Part shown: positions 23,626 through 34,721 of the stretch, piece by piece
How positions within the stretch are numbered: position 1 is the first letter of the stretch
How the letters are laid out: each line of letters starts with the position of its first letter
NCBI GenBank assembly: GCA_021399435.1
Contig: JAJTUP010000002.1
Coordinates: 3,756,139 to 3,820,138 of the forward strand
Origin: Diaporthe sp. PMI_573
Taxonomy: Eukaryota > Ascomycota > Sordariomycetes > Diaporthales > Diaporthaceae
DNA length: 64,000 nt
Direction of reading: 5' to 3'
Notes under the pieces: generated by a model
Told to the model about the DNA's origin: nothing
Seen by the model: only the letters and a program-made list of their open reading frames with translations
Databases searched by the model: none
Program-made: the position numbers and the translations under genes

Positions 23626-25078
23626 GCTATAAAGGGGCCTTATAACCTAGATAATTATGCCTTTTAGGTATCTACTCTTTAGCTCTTTTGGCAGCTTTGC
23701 GAGAATTGTTTGTTATAATTCTGACTTTAATTAAAGATATGTTTATATAATATCTCGAAGTATTAAAGATATATCTTTATCTTGTATTAGCAATAGGGCA
23801 ATTACAAGAATTATTTTCTGGCTTATATATTATATTATTAGGCTTTAAGTTAAGATTAATTCCTTATTGTCATTATTATAGCCTTAAATAATTAACCGGG
23901 ATTTCTTGTATAGTTTTATATTCTTGCATTTTACCTCCCGTACTATACGGGATTTAAAGAGACAATAGTTGCTATATTGTGTCTGGGACCATTTCTTAAA
24001 CCTAAAGACTTCTTTTCTAATTAGGTTGTTAATCTCTATTCTATCTAATTCTTTAAAGGGCAAACCGGAAGTTATAATAACGCTATTATATCTTAGCTTT
24101 ACGGCTAGAGCATAGTTGTTATCTTCTCTCTTTATTACATATACTACGGTTATACGTTTCTTGGTTTCTAGTGATAATGGTTGTATAGCCTCTAGTGTCT
24201 ACTGTCCGGCAGCAGTCTCCACTATCTCTATTAGAGACAAATGTTGTCTTCCTTCTTGCTTGTTTTTATAGTATAGCTGGATAACTGTCGACCTAAATGT
24301 CGTAGGGCCGCCCGATATATTTAGTATAACATTATATCTGTCAACCAAAATAACTTTATATAGGCCCTTCCAGCCCTCCTTCTCCCGCTATACACAAATA
24401 TTACTTTAGAGCGGAAAATTTATATTGCTAATGGGTTTGTTTCTTATATTAAGCGCATCTTAAACTTATCTTTCTACTGCAGCTTTTCTTAATATCTTTA
24501 TAGCCTTATTAACCGCATTGGCTTGTTTCTATATAAGCTATAATAGTGGTAAATTATACAATACTTACGGGTAGGCGCTAAATATAAGAAGTGTGAGCAC
24601 AAGCCTGTCTGGCCTCGCCATATTGTTTACAGCTTTTACGGCTATTTACAAAATGGCGTCATTATCTATCCCATTATAGAGTTCTGCGTACAAGATTTTA
24701 TAGGCTTGTCTAAGAAAGTAATAATATCTTTTAACCTTGCCAATTAATTAATATACCTTAACTGGAACCTACTTATATAAGATTCCTATTATTTATACTT
24801 TAGTACAAAACTTAAATGCTATAAAGTTTATACCTATATTGTAAGTAATAATATCTGGTAGCTCTTAATAGATATCAATCTATAGAGCCCGGAGTATCTA
24901 CTATATATATTTTATAGTTATAGATTTTAGGAATCTAGTGCCCTAAAAACTTGTTGTTTAATCTACAATATAAAGAACTAGGTGTCTGTTTAAATATATT
25001 ATATTAACTAATATCTTATAGTTAAACTCGCAATTATTGTAAAATGTAAATTTAAACCGTCTTAGTGCTAGTTTATTT

Positions 25079-25598
25079 GCCATTCTTTTAGAATGGTCTT
25101 TCATCCCGTACAATGTCAAATCCCTCAGCATGCATCTTCCGCCAAAAAATATTAATTCTCTGTCTCGCCATGCTGCGTATATAAAAATGATCCTTGGATT
25201 TTTCTGTATTTAATGAACATGGTTACTCTGTGTCACGACTTCTTAATTATGAGGAAATGACCAAATTAGTTTTGATTAATAATTGCTTTGCCCCTATTAA
25301 ACCCCAAAATCCCGGCGTTTTGTTTGCAACTCAGATCTTTGCATTTTTTTCTCCAAATCCCGCACCAGGCTGAGTAAGCAGACCCCCCTGCCCTAAAGGG
25401 CCCATCTCTAAAGGGCCCATCCCTACACTAGGCTGAGTAAGCAGACCCCCCTGCCCTAAAGGGCCGTGCGGCCCGAAGGGCCCATCCACGGCGGGGGCGC
25501 TTCGCGGGAGCGAGCAAGCGGAGCGAGCGAGCGAGGGCGAAGTGCCTTCGCCGTTTAAATACAGAATTTGCAGCTAACTAATATACTAAAAGAATGGC
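25079..25598. mobile_element. 520-bp element with 13-bp terminal inverted repeats
   Basis: The ends GCCATTCTTTTAG (25079-25091) and CTAAAAGAATGGC (25586-25598) are perfect inverted repeats. Copia integrase coding traces stop at one side and resume at the other, so the segment is an insertion. It encodes nothing recognisable, is AT-rich on the left and GC-rich on the right, and holds the tandem repeat at 25367-25465. No target duplication is evident. It is best read as a non-autonomous DNA element. Confidence 0.6.
25367..25465. repeat. Tandem duplication of a 36-bp unit
   Basis: A unit beginning AGGCTGAGTAAGCAGACCCC occurs at 25367-25402 and again at 25430-25465, 63 bp apart, each followed by CCCTAAAGGGCC palindromes. 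A GC-rich GAGCGAGC run follows at about 25510-25545. The copies are essentially identical. Confidence 0.85.
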
Positions 25599-25871
25599 CC
25601 TTGTGAGCTTCGAAGAAGCTATCCACACAATATATTTGGTACTAGTAGTATATTTTCTTAATTTCTCCCATTACCTATCTGTCTACATCTGTATATCCGG
25701 CCTTTGTAAGCATTTGGTATAGGCGGTTAGTTGCTGGGTATTTGAAACGGCAATAGAGGCGTTTTATTTCTACTTTAGAGAGAAAGTAGACAGTATTAGC
25801 TATTTTGTCTAGAAAAAACCAAGAGTATCTCCACTTTTATAGCATTAATACAATAGTTACACCATTATAGC

Positions 25872-26293
25872 TCTGAAGGTTGGTGGATCGAATGGGAGTC
25901 AGGTAGCAGTAGGGTGCACTGAGGTCTTGTTGGGACGCTTGAGAATGGTGCAGGAATGGAGGGGCCGGAAAATTCGGCCCTCAGACCCACCATCTTTGGC
26001 TTCAAACAGCCAGCCAACCCTAACCCTGACAGTAACCAAACTAAATACAGATAAACTTCAGAAATCAGGCTATCTAACAAACTAGGTTACATGCTTTTTG
26101 GATAAGAAATAAGGGGAATGCAGAGGTTCGAAGTTAGGGTCTTACAATAGCCCAAAAAATCGGCTCACGGCCACCAAACTCATCTGTCAGCGCGCACGCT
26201 ACTAGCAAAAAGTCTAGGGTAACTCCTTCCGTGAAGTCTAGGGTAACTCCCTACGTGCAGCGCCCACACCTAAATGGGCGTTTCCGTTTAACA
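25872..26293. mobile_element. Dispersed repeat copy 1 (422 bp) with ATAGC duplication
   Basis: The segment from TCTGAAGGTTGGTGGATC to CGTTTCCGTTTAACA is found again at 59044-59553. Here it is bracketed by ATAGC (25867-25871 and 26294-26298), a 5-bp target duplication, and it splits the copia protease from the pre-integrase region. Read on the minus strand it begins TGTTAAACGG. It has no coding capacity, so it is a non-autonomous element or a solo LTR. It contains the palindrome GGCCGGAAAATTCGGCC. Confidence 0.75.
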
Positions 26294-28450
26294 ATAGCAG
26301 GTTAGCTTGTCTATAACATTATTATAGTAGACCTTGAGGCGGTCTATATTAGCTAAGTAAAGCAGAAAAGGGGTCTATATTTCTATAATATAAAATATTA
26401 TTAGTCTAACTAAGGTATCTATATCTACTATACCCAAAGAGTTAATAGCTGTCCTGCTACTAAACTTGATCTTGGCTACTTTTGCAGCTATTGTATTTAT
26501 TTAATGCTTAGGGTCCTCCTACTATAGTATAAGAAACTATTCCTGTCCTGTAGTAGAAATTGTTAAAGCTTTTATATTTAGGAGAATCCCCTAAAAGCAT
26601 ACTTATAAGTATCTGTCTTCTAAAACAAATTAGCTGGCCGGTATAGTTATTATATCCTTAAATATATCTCCTCCTATCAGCTTATATATAAAAGATTAGT
26701 CTGTCAGAAAGTTAATATTTGCTTTAAAAAGCTCGGCCTTACAATTATTGTTATTATCTTCTTTTTCTTTATAGTTATAGTATTCTTTATTGTCTATATT
26801 ACATCCCTTAAATTCTAGCAAGAAACTTTTAAAGTCGTCTTTATAATTATTATATTTATATTATATTATATAGCTTATTCTCGCGACCTTTCTTTTATCA
26901 ACAATATATCTTATCAACCAACATCCCTCCTTTTTATAAATAAAGCATTTCTTTTTCTATATCTGTTTTTTAAATTCTCTACAATTTTTAAATACCTCTC
27001 GGCCATATCTAATACCTTAGCTCTCTCGGTAGAAGTCTTATAATAATTATCTCCTTCTATCTCTAAACTAGCCATTATATTAATAATTAATGTAGTATTA
27101 ATCTTAAACATTGTCTGTTATATTTATTATTGCCGTTTAAGTAAGCTAGGTCTCTACCGTAAATCTTAGATCTAAAAACAACTCTTTATACAGCTATGCT
27201 GGCTTAAATAGGGCTATTTTAAGTTCTATTACTTTTCTATAGGCTTTAATAACCATTATATAAAAGTTGTCTTTTCTAGTATAGTCCGGCCCTAATACCT
27301 GCTGGTATAGCTAAAGTTTGTCAATCATAATACATAGCATATTATAGAAGTTTTAGTTAAGGTTTTATACTCTTATCTTTACAAACATTATAATAGTCTA
27401 GTCTATATAATAGTGCTAGTAGTATAGGTCTATATTAAAGTATATCTTAATCTTAAGATATACTATTGTAATTATATTAGTGCGGCTTACAAAATATAGA
27501 TAGTATGTCTTTACTTGTTTTTTTAGCATCTAGGGAAATACCGTATAAAATTGGCTTAATTAGATATTAGTATAATAACAGATATTAAAAAATATCTTTA
27601 TTTTATTGTCTAATAAGTTATATAGGTCCCCGGTATACTTTTAAGAAGATTTAAAAGTCTTAACAAACTATACGGCCTTTGTCAAATCTAGCTTTTTATT
27701 AGGTATATACTATAGAGAAAGCGTCTTATATAGATTATACTTAATGCTTGGGGCATACTGCAACTATTGTAATATATATAATTACAGTTATGCTAGATAG
27801 AGTATATATCTCTAGTATAAATTCTGTCTCTATCTTTCCTATAGCGTCAGCACCTTTACTGACTATATAATAAATGGCTGTCTCGACGGCTGTTGTACTG
27901 GAGGTTGTGGTGGCTGTTCTTGCTGTTTTTAAGGTAGCATTATTAGAGGTTGTGGTGGCTGTCCCTGCTGTTCCGGCTGTAGGTCTGGTGGTATATGCGA
28001 CTGTTGTTAGGCCTGGTCTCATTGGGCCTGGTCTTGTTGGTCTGCCGGCGGGTTTACCGGCAGTGGCTAGGGATTTCCTAGCGGGCTTGGTGCCGGTAAA
28101 TGTATATAATACTCGTTTATTGAGGATTTAGGGGCTAAAGGGACGTTGTAAAGCTTGGCATTGTTTTACGGCAATCTCTCTTCGGCCTATATTAGGGCAA
28201 ATAGCTATGGTACAACCAGTTAGTTATTGTGTCTAGTGAAAACTTCCTGTATTTATAGAAAAATCTTTAATATCTTCCTGCAGACAGCTGGCAGTTTTAT
28301 AAATATATCTTCTGTCTATATAGCGAAATCTTCCCTATATGTGTAGAATAGGTTATTATTGTAGAGGTTTTATTAGTTGTAGCTTACCTGTAAGCTTGCA
28401 AGGTTTGTAATAAGGTGTTCTACTAACGTGTCTTGTGCCGGGGGTGTAAA

Positions 28451-29410
28451 CTAGAGTCCGGCTCTGACGTGTCTATGGTAGGCCAGATCAAGTGTTAAAT
28501 AGTTATTGAGCAGATTACTTAAGTCGTAGCCTTTAACGAGGTTTGTACTAACAGCGGCCTGGTTGTTATTGCCGGCCATAATATTTAGGATTTTATGGAG
28601 GGGGTTTTTGTTAGTATGCTACAGTAGTTGTTGTCTTCCGGCATTTAGAGGCTGTCGTCTTTGCGGCAATTGTTGTATGGCGATATCTAGTATATGTTGT
28701 ATTCAATGGGTAGGCGTCCAAAAAGTATGGTTTGGGAGATAAAGCAAGTAAAGCAATCAATTTGGCGAAGCAATTTGATGGGGAAAATTGGTGTCGTTAA
28801 GAAAGAAAAGTTGCTAGTGCAGAACGGCCAAGGCAAGAGGTCAAGCGTCAGCAAGTCCCGTGACCCACCGACCGCTAACTAACATGCGGTCTTCGCACTG
28901 CACCGGTTCGGCAGCAACGACTGTCGTCAAGGTCCCGGCAAGCAAACAAACAAAGGGTGCCGTTTCAGGGTTTCAGAGTGTCGTTTTGGCGCTGCAGAAG
29001 TCGGTCTAGGCTGCAAGAAGTGTTTGATTTTCGGTAGTATTTTCTTGTGCGTGAGGGACGCGCATCTTCTGGGTGACGACGGATATGTGATGGCCGCAGG
29101 GAAAGTTGTGAACTCTAGACAATCTTTGCAGCTATCGTCCAGGGGTCTGGTTCAGGGAGGCCTGTCAAAACCACAAGCTGCTGTATAGCACGCCGCCAAC
29201 AAGAAGGATATGCGTTCAGGGAAATCCTTGCCGGTGGGCCTCTTCCACCTTGCTGTCTGTGGTCCTGAAGACCACTGATCAGTGTCGGTAGGACTTCCGT
29301 ATGTACGGCGATGTGGTTAACTGGTGTTTATTGGTGTAGTGGTGTGTTCTGTCTAAGTCTGCAGAAGTCCCCATCGCGATGGGGGAGCCCCCTAACTATC
29401 AGCAGAATGG
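28451..29410. other. Spacer between copia relic and PKS
   Basis: The composition rises from AT-rich to balanced near 28700. Only short ORFs without motifs occur. No trace of the missing PKS ketosynthase is present, so the synthase was truncated before or at about 29400. Confidence 0.45.
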
Positions 29411-32400
29411 GTGGGTTGCACCTTCCCACTAACGACAGTTAGCAGTGCGCAGTATTGGGTAAAAAATCTCGTCAATCCTGTCAGGTTCTCCGAAGCCATA
29501 ACGCTCGCGACCAATCAGTCCACAGCTAACGTCCTCGTCGAATTCGGCCCACACGCGGCGCTCAAGGGCCTGATTAATCAAATCGTGGAATCCCTGGAAC
29601 CAAAGCAGCATAAGAGCATGACATATGTTCCCTCGCTTGTTCGTGGCACCAACGATGCCAAGGCAGTGCTACAACTCGCTGGACGCCTCTTTGCTATGGG
29701 ACTCAACCTCGACTTTTCCACCATCAACGGGACTGAACCGAAGTACCATCGCGTATTGATCGATCTTCCCTCATACGAGTGGGATAAGAAAGCAAGGTTC
29801 ATTCACAAGTCGCCTCTCTCGGTCGGCAAGTTTCATTCCGGCCACACCTTCACCCTTCTTCTGGGCTGGAAGATGGCCTCTCAAGGTCGGGAGCACGTAT
29901 TTCGTCAAGTATTCACGCTCGACGAGTTGCCGTGGATTCGAGACCACAAGATCGTTGGTGATGTCCTCTTTCCCTTCACAGGCTTCTTGAGTCTAGCAGT
30001 AGATGCTTTCCGGTCCATCACCAATGCTGCGACGTCCTTTGTAGTCCGCGAGATGTACATTGAACGTGGGCTACCCATCAAGGAAGAGCAGCGTGTTGAT
30101 ATTTGCACCAAACTCAGAGATGCGGAAACAGGAACTTGTCACGTCTCGTCTTCCATTTGGACATTTGAGGTTATGACCTGGACCGAGCAGACGGAGTGGA
30201 CTACGCACGCCCACGGCAGAATCGAAGCTAGAACAGAAGGGAAAGACCTGGGTACATCTGAATGTCCAGAGTAGCAGGACGCCAAGAGAATTCTGCAGGG
30301 AGTCAAAGCCTGTGATCTGACTGAAGCCACCGCCCTGGCAGGCTATGAATCACTCGACCGATCCGGTATGTGTTATGGACCGAGTTTCAGAAACAGCTTT
30401 GAGATGTGGAGGGCCCCTGGCAAGACGGTGTACCGGATACATCTTCGACAGACGGACGTTCAAAAGGCTCTGTCCATCCCGGAGCGAGGCTCTCCCACGA
30501 CAGTTGACCCCCCTATGCTCGACTCCATGCTGAGCGCTGCCCTTCTTGCCATCGGAGACGGCCTCCCGGAACCACGACCATCCTTTGTGCCAAGCTACGT
30601 TCGACGGTTGCAGGTTTCCAATCTCATCCCCTCAACACCAGGCCAGACCTTCACCATCGTCTGTGATCGCAAGACCTTTGAAGAGAAGACTGGCCGATCA
30701 GACGTGAGCATTGTCGCATGGGCCGATAGTCTGCAAGACCCCAACGAACGCTTGCCTTGTCTCATGATGGAGCTCACGTTTCAGCGCGTCAACGATGCCG
30801 GCGCAGACTGTGAAGACGAGCTCAAGCACGACCTGCCTCGTGGGTATTACGAAGTTGTAGTGCCACACGTCGAGCTATGCGACAACAGGTTACTAACAGA
30901 GTCACTCATGGACCGCTCGTAGAGTCAGGAAGAGCTGGTATCCCGACAAAAGTACAATGCTGTTGCACGTGACTTCCTGAAGCGTGCAGTTCAAGCCGTG
31001 GCGAGCCTGCAAACATTGCCCAAGCATATGGTGAACTTTTTGGCGTGGGCAGAGATACAACTCCGCGGTACTGACGGCGATCCAGAAGTAACCTCAGAAC
31101 TGATCCAGGAGGTTGCCAGAGATGATGCCTGCGGCAAATTGATCTGCAGGGTTGGCGAATCGCTTCCTCAGATATTGCGCGGCGAAATTGAGTCTCTAGA
31201 GGTAATGATGAAGGGCGGACTTCTCCTGAAGCACTATGAAGATATCCGAACCATGGCTAGGGGGAATCAGGCTCTAGCGAGATACATTGCCGTCCTTGGG
31301 GAGTTGAACCCAGATCTGAGGATCATCGAGGTCGGCGCGGGCACGGGAGCTGCCACCATTGAAGTGCTGCAGGCATTGTCCCGCGAGGAACCGGGAGAGG
31401 ACAACTTCTCCACATATACATACACCAATATCTCGTCTGGGTTCTTCGACACGGCGCGCAAGAAGCTGGCAAAATGGCCCCAGCTGATATACACCAAGCT
31501 GGATATCACCCAGGACCCGGTCGAGCAAGGAATCGACGTGGGCACGTACGACGTCGTTATCGCATCCAATGTTCTGCACGCGACGAAAGACATCGAGGAG
31601 ACGGTCCGAAACATTGGCAGACTCCTCAATCCGGGCTCGGGAAAGCTTGCCATTGTCGAGGCGATGCCCAAGGGTTGCGACGCCGCGTTCCTTCCGTACA
31701 CCATTTTATCAGGCTGGTGGCTGAGCGAGGACAGCTGGAGAGAGCCTGAGACCGGCCCGCTCATGTCACAAGCGGGCTGGGACCAACTGCTCCTAAATTT
31801 GGGCTTTGACGGCATCGAAGGTGCCGTAGAGGACTGGCGAGGTGCAAAGCAGTGCATTTGCAAGTTCATGTGGTCTACCAAATTGCCGGAAGAGGACCAT
31901 GGAAGGGCATCGAAGAGGAAGAGGAGCCCGACGCGGCAGGGCAGGTAACAATCTGCGGCATCACAACCAACGCCGACGAGCAGCTTTCTGGAGCCATCCT
32001 CAGCAGTTTAAACCATCTCCAGCCGGAGTTACTGCATTCCATTGCGGAACCCGAGCACATTCGCGACAGGTTCTGCATCTTCCTCGATTGCGGAAAGACG
32101 AGTTTCCTCGCCAATGTCACCACTGAGCATGATTTCGCAACACTCAAGGCCATGGTGCTTGATACACGGGGTCTGGTTTGGGTGACTCCCGACGATGACA
32201 GTCCTCGCGTTGAAGGGCTGCTCCGCACGCTTCGGCTGGAGGATACGACAAGAAGCTCCTCCGGCTGCACAAAGTACCGAGCAGGGATCTGAAGCGGGCA
32301 GCTGAATTAGTCCGCAAACTAGCAGACAGATTGGTAAACGATTCTTTGTCGCCCGAACAGGATTTCGTATGGGCAGATGGTATGCTCCAAGTGCCTCGGC

Positions 32401-34721
32401 TCCGAAGACTTCCAGAGACCACAAGGACGTTTGCCGTCGATAAAGGACTTCCTTTCCGGCAAGTGCAGAATCTCTGGAGGAACTCCTGTCCCGAAAATGC
32501 CTTGGTCCTGACCATGGACACGCCGGGGCTGATGGACTCGGTGCATTTCAAGCGACAGGATTTGACACCCGTCGAGAAGCTCTTGAGCGTTGACGAGATC
32601 ATCGTCCAGGTGGATAGCTGTGGAATCAACTTCCGAGACGTGCTCGCGATCCTGAATACTATCCCTTGGAGTCTTCCGGGTCGCGAAGGTGCGGGTACCG
32701 TCGTCGCAGTCGGCTCCAACGTGGGCAATGTCCAACCCGGAGATAGCGTGTGTTTCATGACGACCGAAGGAGGCCTTGCAACGCACGTCAGAATTCCCGC
32801 GGTCCACGCCTGCAAGCTTCCATCAGGCCTGTCTCCCGTCGAAGCCTCCTCAATGCCTATCGCTTATGTCACCGCTCTCATGTGTCTCGAGGAATTCGCC
32901 AGGATTCGTTCAGGCGAGTCCGTCCTGATTCGCGCGGCTTCTGGCGCCGTTGGTCAAGCATGTGTTCGCATTGCCGGGTGCATGGGAGCCACCGTCTTCG
33001 CCACAGCTGGATCCGAGAAGAGGAATTTCGTGAACAAGACACTCGGTGTGCGTCACAACCATATCTTCTCCAGTCGCAAGAGGGGATTTGCTGCCGGGAT
33101 CCTCAACGTGACGGGCGGTCGTGGCGTCGACGTCGTCGTCAATTCCCTCGGTGGGGAGCTGCTCCAGGACACCTGGTCGCTGATGGCGGAGTTTGGCCGT
33201 TTCGTCGAGATCGGGAAGAAGGACATCCTCGCCAACTCTTACCCCGGCATGAGACAGTTTGAACGCAACGTCTACTTCTTCTCAGTGGACCTCATCCCTT
33301 ATCTTTCTCGCAAGTCTCAGCGAGTTCAGGCCTGTCTGGCTAGGATGTTAGACCTGCTAGAAGACAAGATCATTGAGCCCATACAACCTATCCATGAGGT
33401 ATCTGTCTCAGACATCATTTCTGGCTTCCGTGCTCTCCAGAGTGGGCAGAACATTGGCAAGATCGTCGCAACCATGGGCAAGAACAACAAAGTCATGGCG
33501 GAAACGACATCACCGCTCCGCCCAGAGAGTGGTGGTGCTTTGCTCCGTAGTGATGCGACGTATCTCATTACTGGCGGCACTGGTGGTATTGGAAGATCCC
33601 TAGTGCCGTGGATGCTGCAAAATGGTGCAGCCAATGTCATCCTGCTTGGTCGATCAGCCAGCTCCAACCCAGAGGTAGCAAGGCTGACTAGCCAGTACAA
33701 TTGCCCGTCGATGGACGCTCACGTTCGCGCAGTGGCATGCGATGTCTCCTCTCGAGACAGCCTCCTTTTCGCACTAAAGGCTATCAGAGATCTTCCTCCT
33801 ATCAAAGGGGTCATTCATGGCTCCATGTATCTTCGTGCCTCAATGTTCTTCAACGCCTCCTTCGATGACTGGCAGGCTATTAATGGCCCCAAGATTGACG
33901 CCGCCTGGAATCTTCATCGCCCTGGCATCTGGTGCCAACATTGTCGTAACATCGTGTCACGAATCCGAGCAGGGCATGTCGATTAGAGCAAGTTGACTGG
34001 TATTGTAAACTATAGAAATTGAGCTTCTGACGCTCGTTTATATACCCAATAGCGCTCTACAATAGTGGAGACTCGAGCTCGTGACACATCGGCCAGTCCA
34101 TCTACTGCTAAACTTTGTCCTTCCTCGACTCGTTTGCTCAATGGAGGAGCCACCAAGGTATGCCGACCATTACCATCAGCCTGCCTATTGTAGACGACTT
34201 CGACTATGTCATCCAGCAAGGGATGCGTCAGCAACTCGTCAATAAGTTGGGATTTTTCATCTCAATTACCGAAGTTCGCACCATCATTGAGGGAGCCATT
34301 ATCGGCGCATCCTCTGGCTTAAACCGTGACTCGCGAGCCATTGTCTTTGTCCTTGCGGACTCACTTGAAGGAAAGACGCACGTGCTGGAGCAGCGATCTC
34401 GGTACTTGTTGGCCCTTCGTCAGAACAGATGGAGGAAGAACAAGCGGCTGGAGAACGGCGTCGAAGGACTAGCTGCCGCTGAAGGCGAACAGAGCCTGCT
34501 GGATGCTCTGGCTGGTAAGCTCTTCCATCACCATGATGGGCCTGGAGGAAGTGAGGCCGACTCGCAGTCTCGTCGAATACGGCTTGGACTCGCTCGTCTC
34601 TGTGGAGCTGCGCTACTGGGTCAAGAGGGAATACGGGGCTGACTTGGCTCTGACGCAGATCGTTGGCGCCGCGAATTTGCAGGCATTGGCAGATCTGATT
34701 GTGGCTCGTCAGAAAACGTGA
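29411..34721 (+). pseudogene. Truncated highly reducing type I polyketide synthase
   Basis: The surviving domains, in order, are: end of the acyltransferase (AQYWVKNLVNPVRFSEAI, 29450), dehydratase with HKIVGDVLFP, which keeps the HxxxGxxxxP catalytic pattern (29940), and YGPSF (30375), C-methyltransferase (IEVGAGTGAAT, 31327), enoylreductase (CGINFRDVL, 32620; NADPH site AASGAVGQA, 32935), ketoreductase (LITGGTGGIG, 33560) and acyl carrier protein (EYGLDSLVSVELR, 34575). Ketosynthase and most of the acyltransferase are missing. Stops are TAG at 30272 and 30920; frame changes occur near 31895, 32270 and 34520, and a 132-bp insertion splits the ketoreductase. An intact enzyme of this type builds reduced, methylated polyketides in the cytosol. 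No tailoring genes are next to it, so this is an isolated relic between retroelements. Confidence 0.92.
33955..34086. mobile_element. 132-bp inverted-repeat element inside the PKS ketoreductase
   Basis: The element runs from TGTCACGAATCCGAG to CTCGAGCTCGTGACA. The outer 8 bp (TGTCACGA/TCGTGACA) pair perfectly and the pairing continues imperfectly inward. CATCG lies on both sides (33950-33954, 34087-34091). The ketoreductase reading sense stops on the left and resumes with the expected Gly-Gln-Ser segment on the right, so the insertion is directly visible against the domain. The TGTCACGA end matches the solo LTR at 21565. Confidence 0.75.

Larger units (their letters stand above)
22690..28450 (-). 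mobile_element. Decayed Ty1/copia retrotransposon with nested insertions
   Basis: Minus-strand protein traces appear in copia order from right to left: gag-like sequence (about 28.6-27.7 kb), a protease tail with TPFLLYLANIDRLKVYYNN (about 26.4 kb), pre-integrase with RLYCRFKYP (about 25.75 kb), integrase core with YIVD (about 25.0-24.6 kb), then reverse transcriptase with GGPTTFRSTV and FKSRIVREVK...KKSRLII (24.3-23.9 kb). Every segment is full of stops and the DNA is TA-rich with TpA-heavy dinucleotides, as RIP produces. Three later insertions interrupt it (23519-23625, 25079-25598, 25872-26293). LTRs were not identified. The family follows from domain order (integrase before reverse transcriptase). 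Confidence 0.8.

Noticed and set aside
26010..26030. Telomere-like CCCTAA repeats (also near 59290 and 37710)
   Set aside because: Only about two units each, and the first two lie inside the dispersed element, so they are element sequence, not chromosome ends.
27874..28131. Plus-strand Val/Ala/Gly-rich ORF
   Set aside because: It is antisense to the copia gag region and its composition follows a short GT-rich repeat; it is a shadow frame.
34115..34642. A separate gene downstream of the PKS
   Set aside because: It is the ketoreductase end and acyl-carrier region of the same PKS in a shifted frame after the 132-bp insertion.
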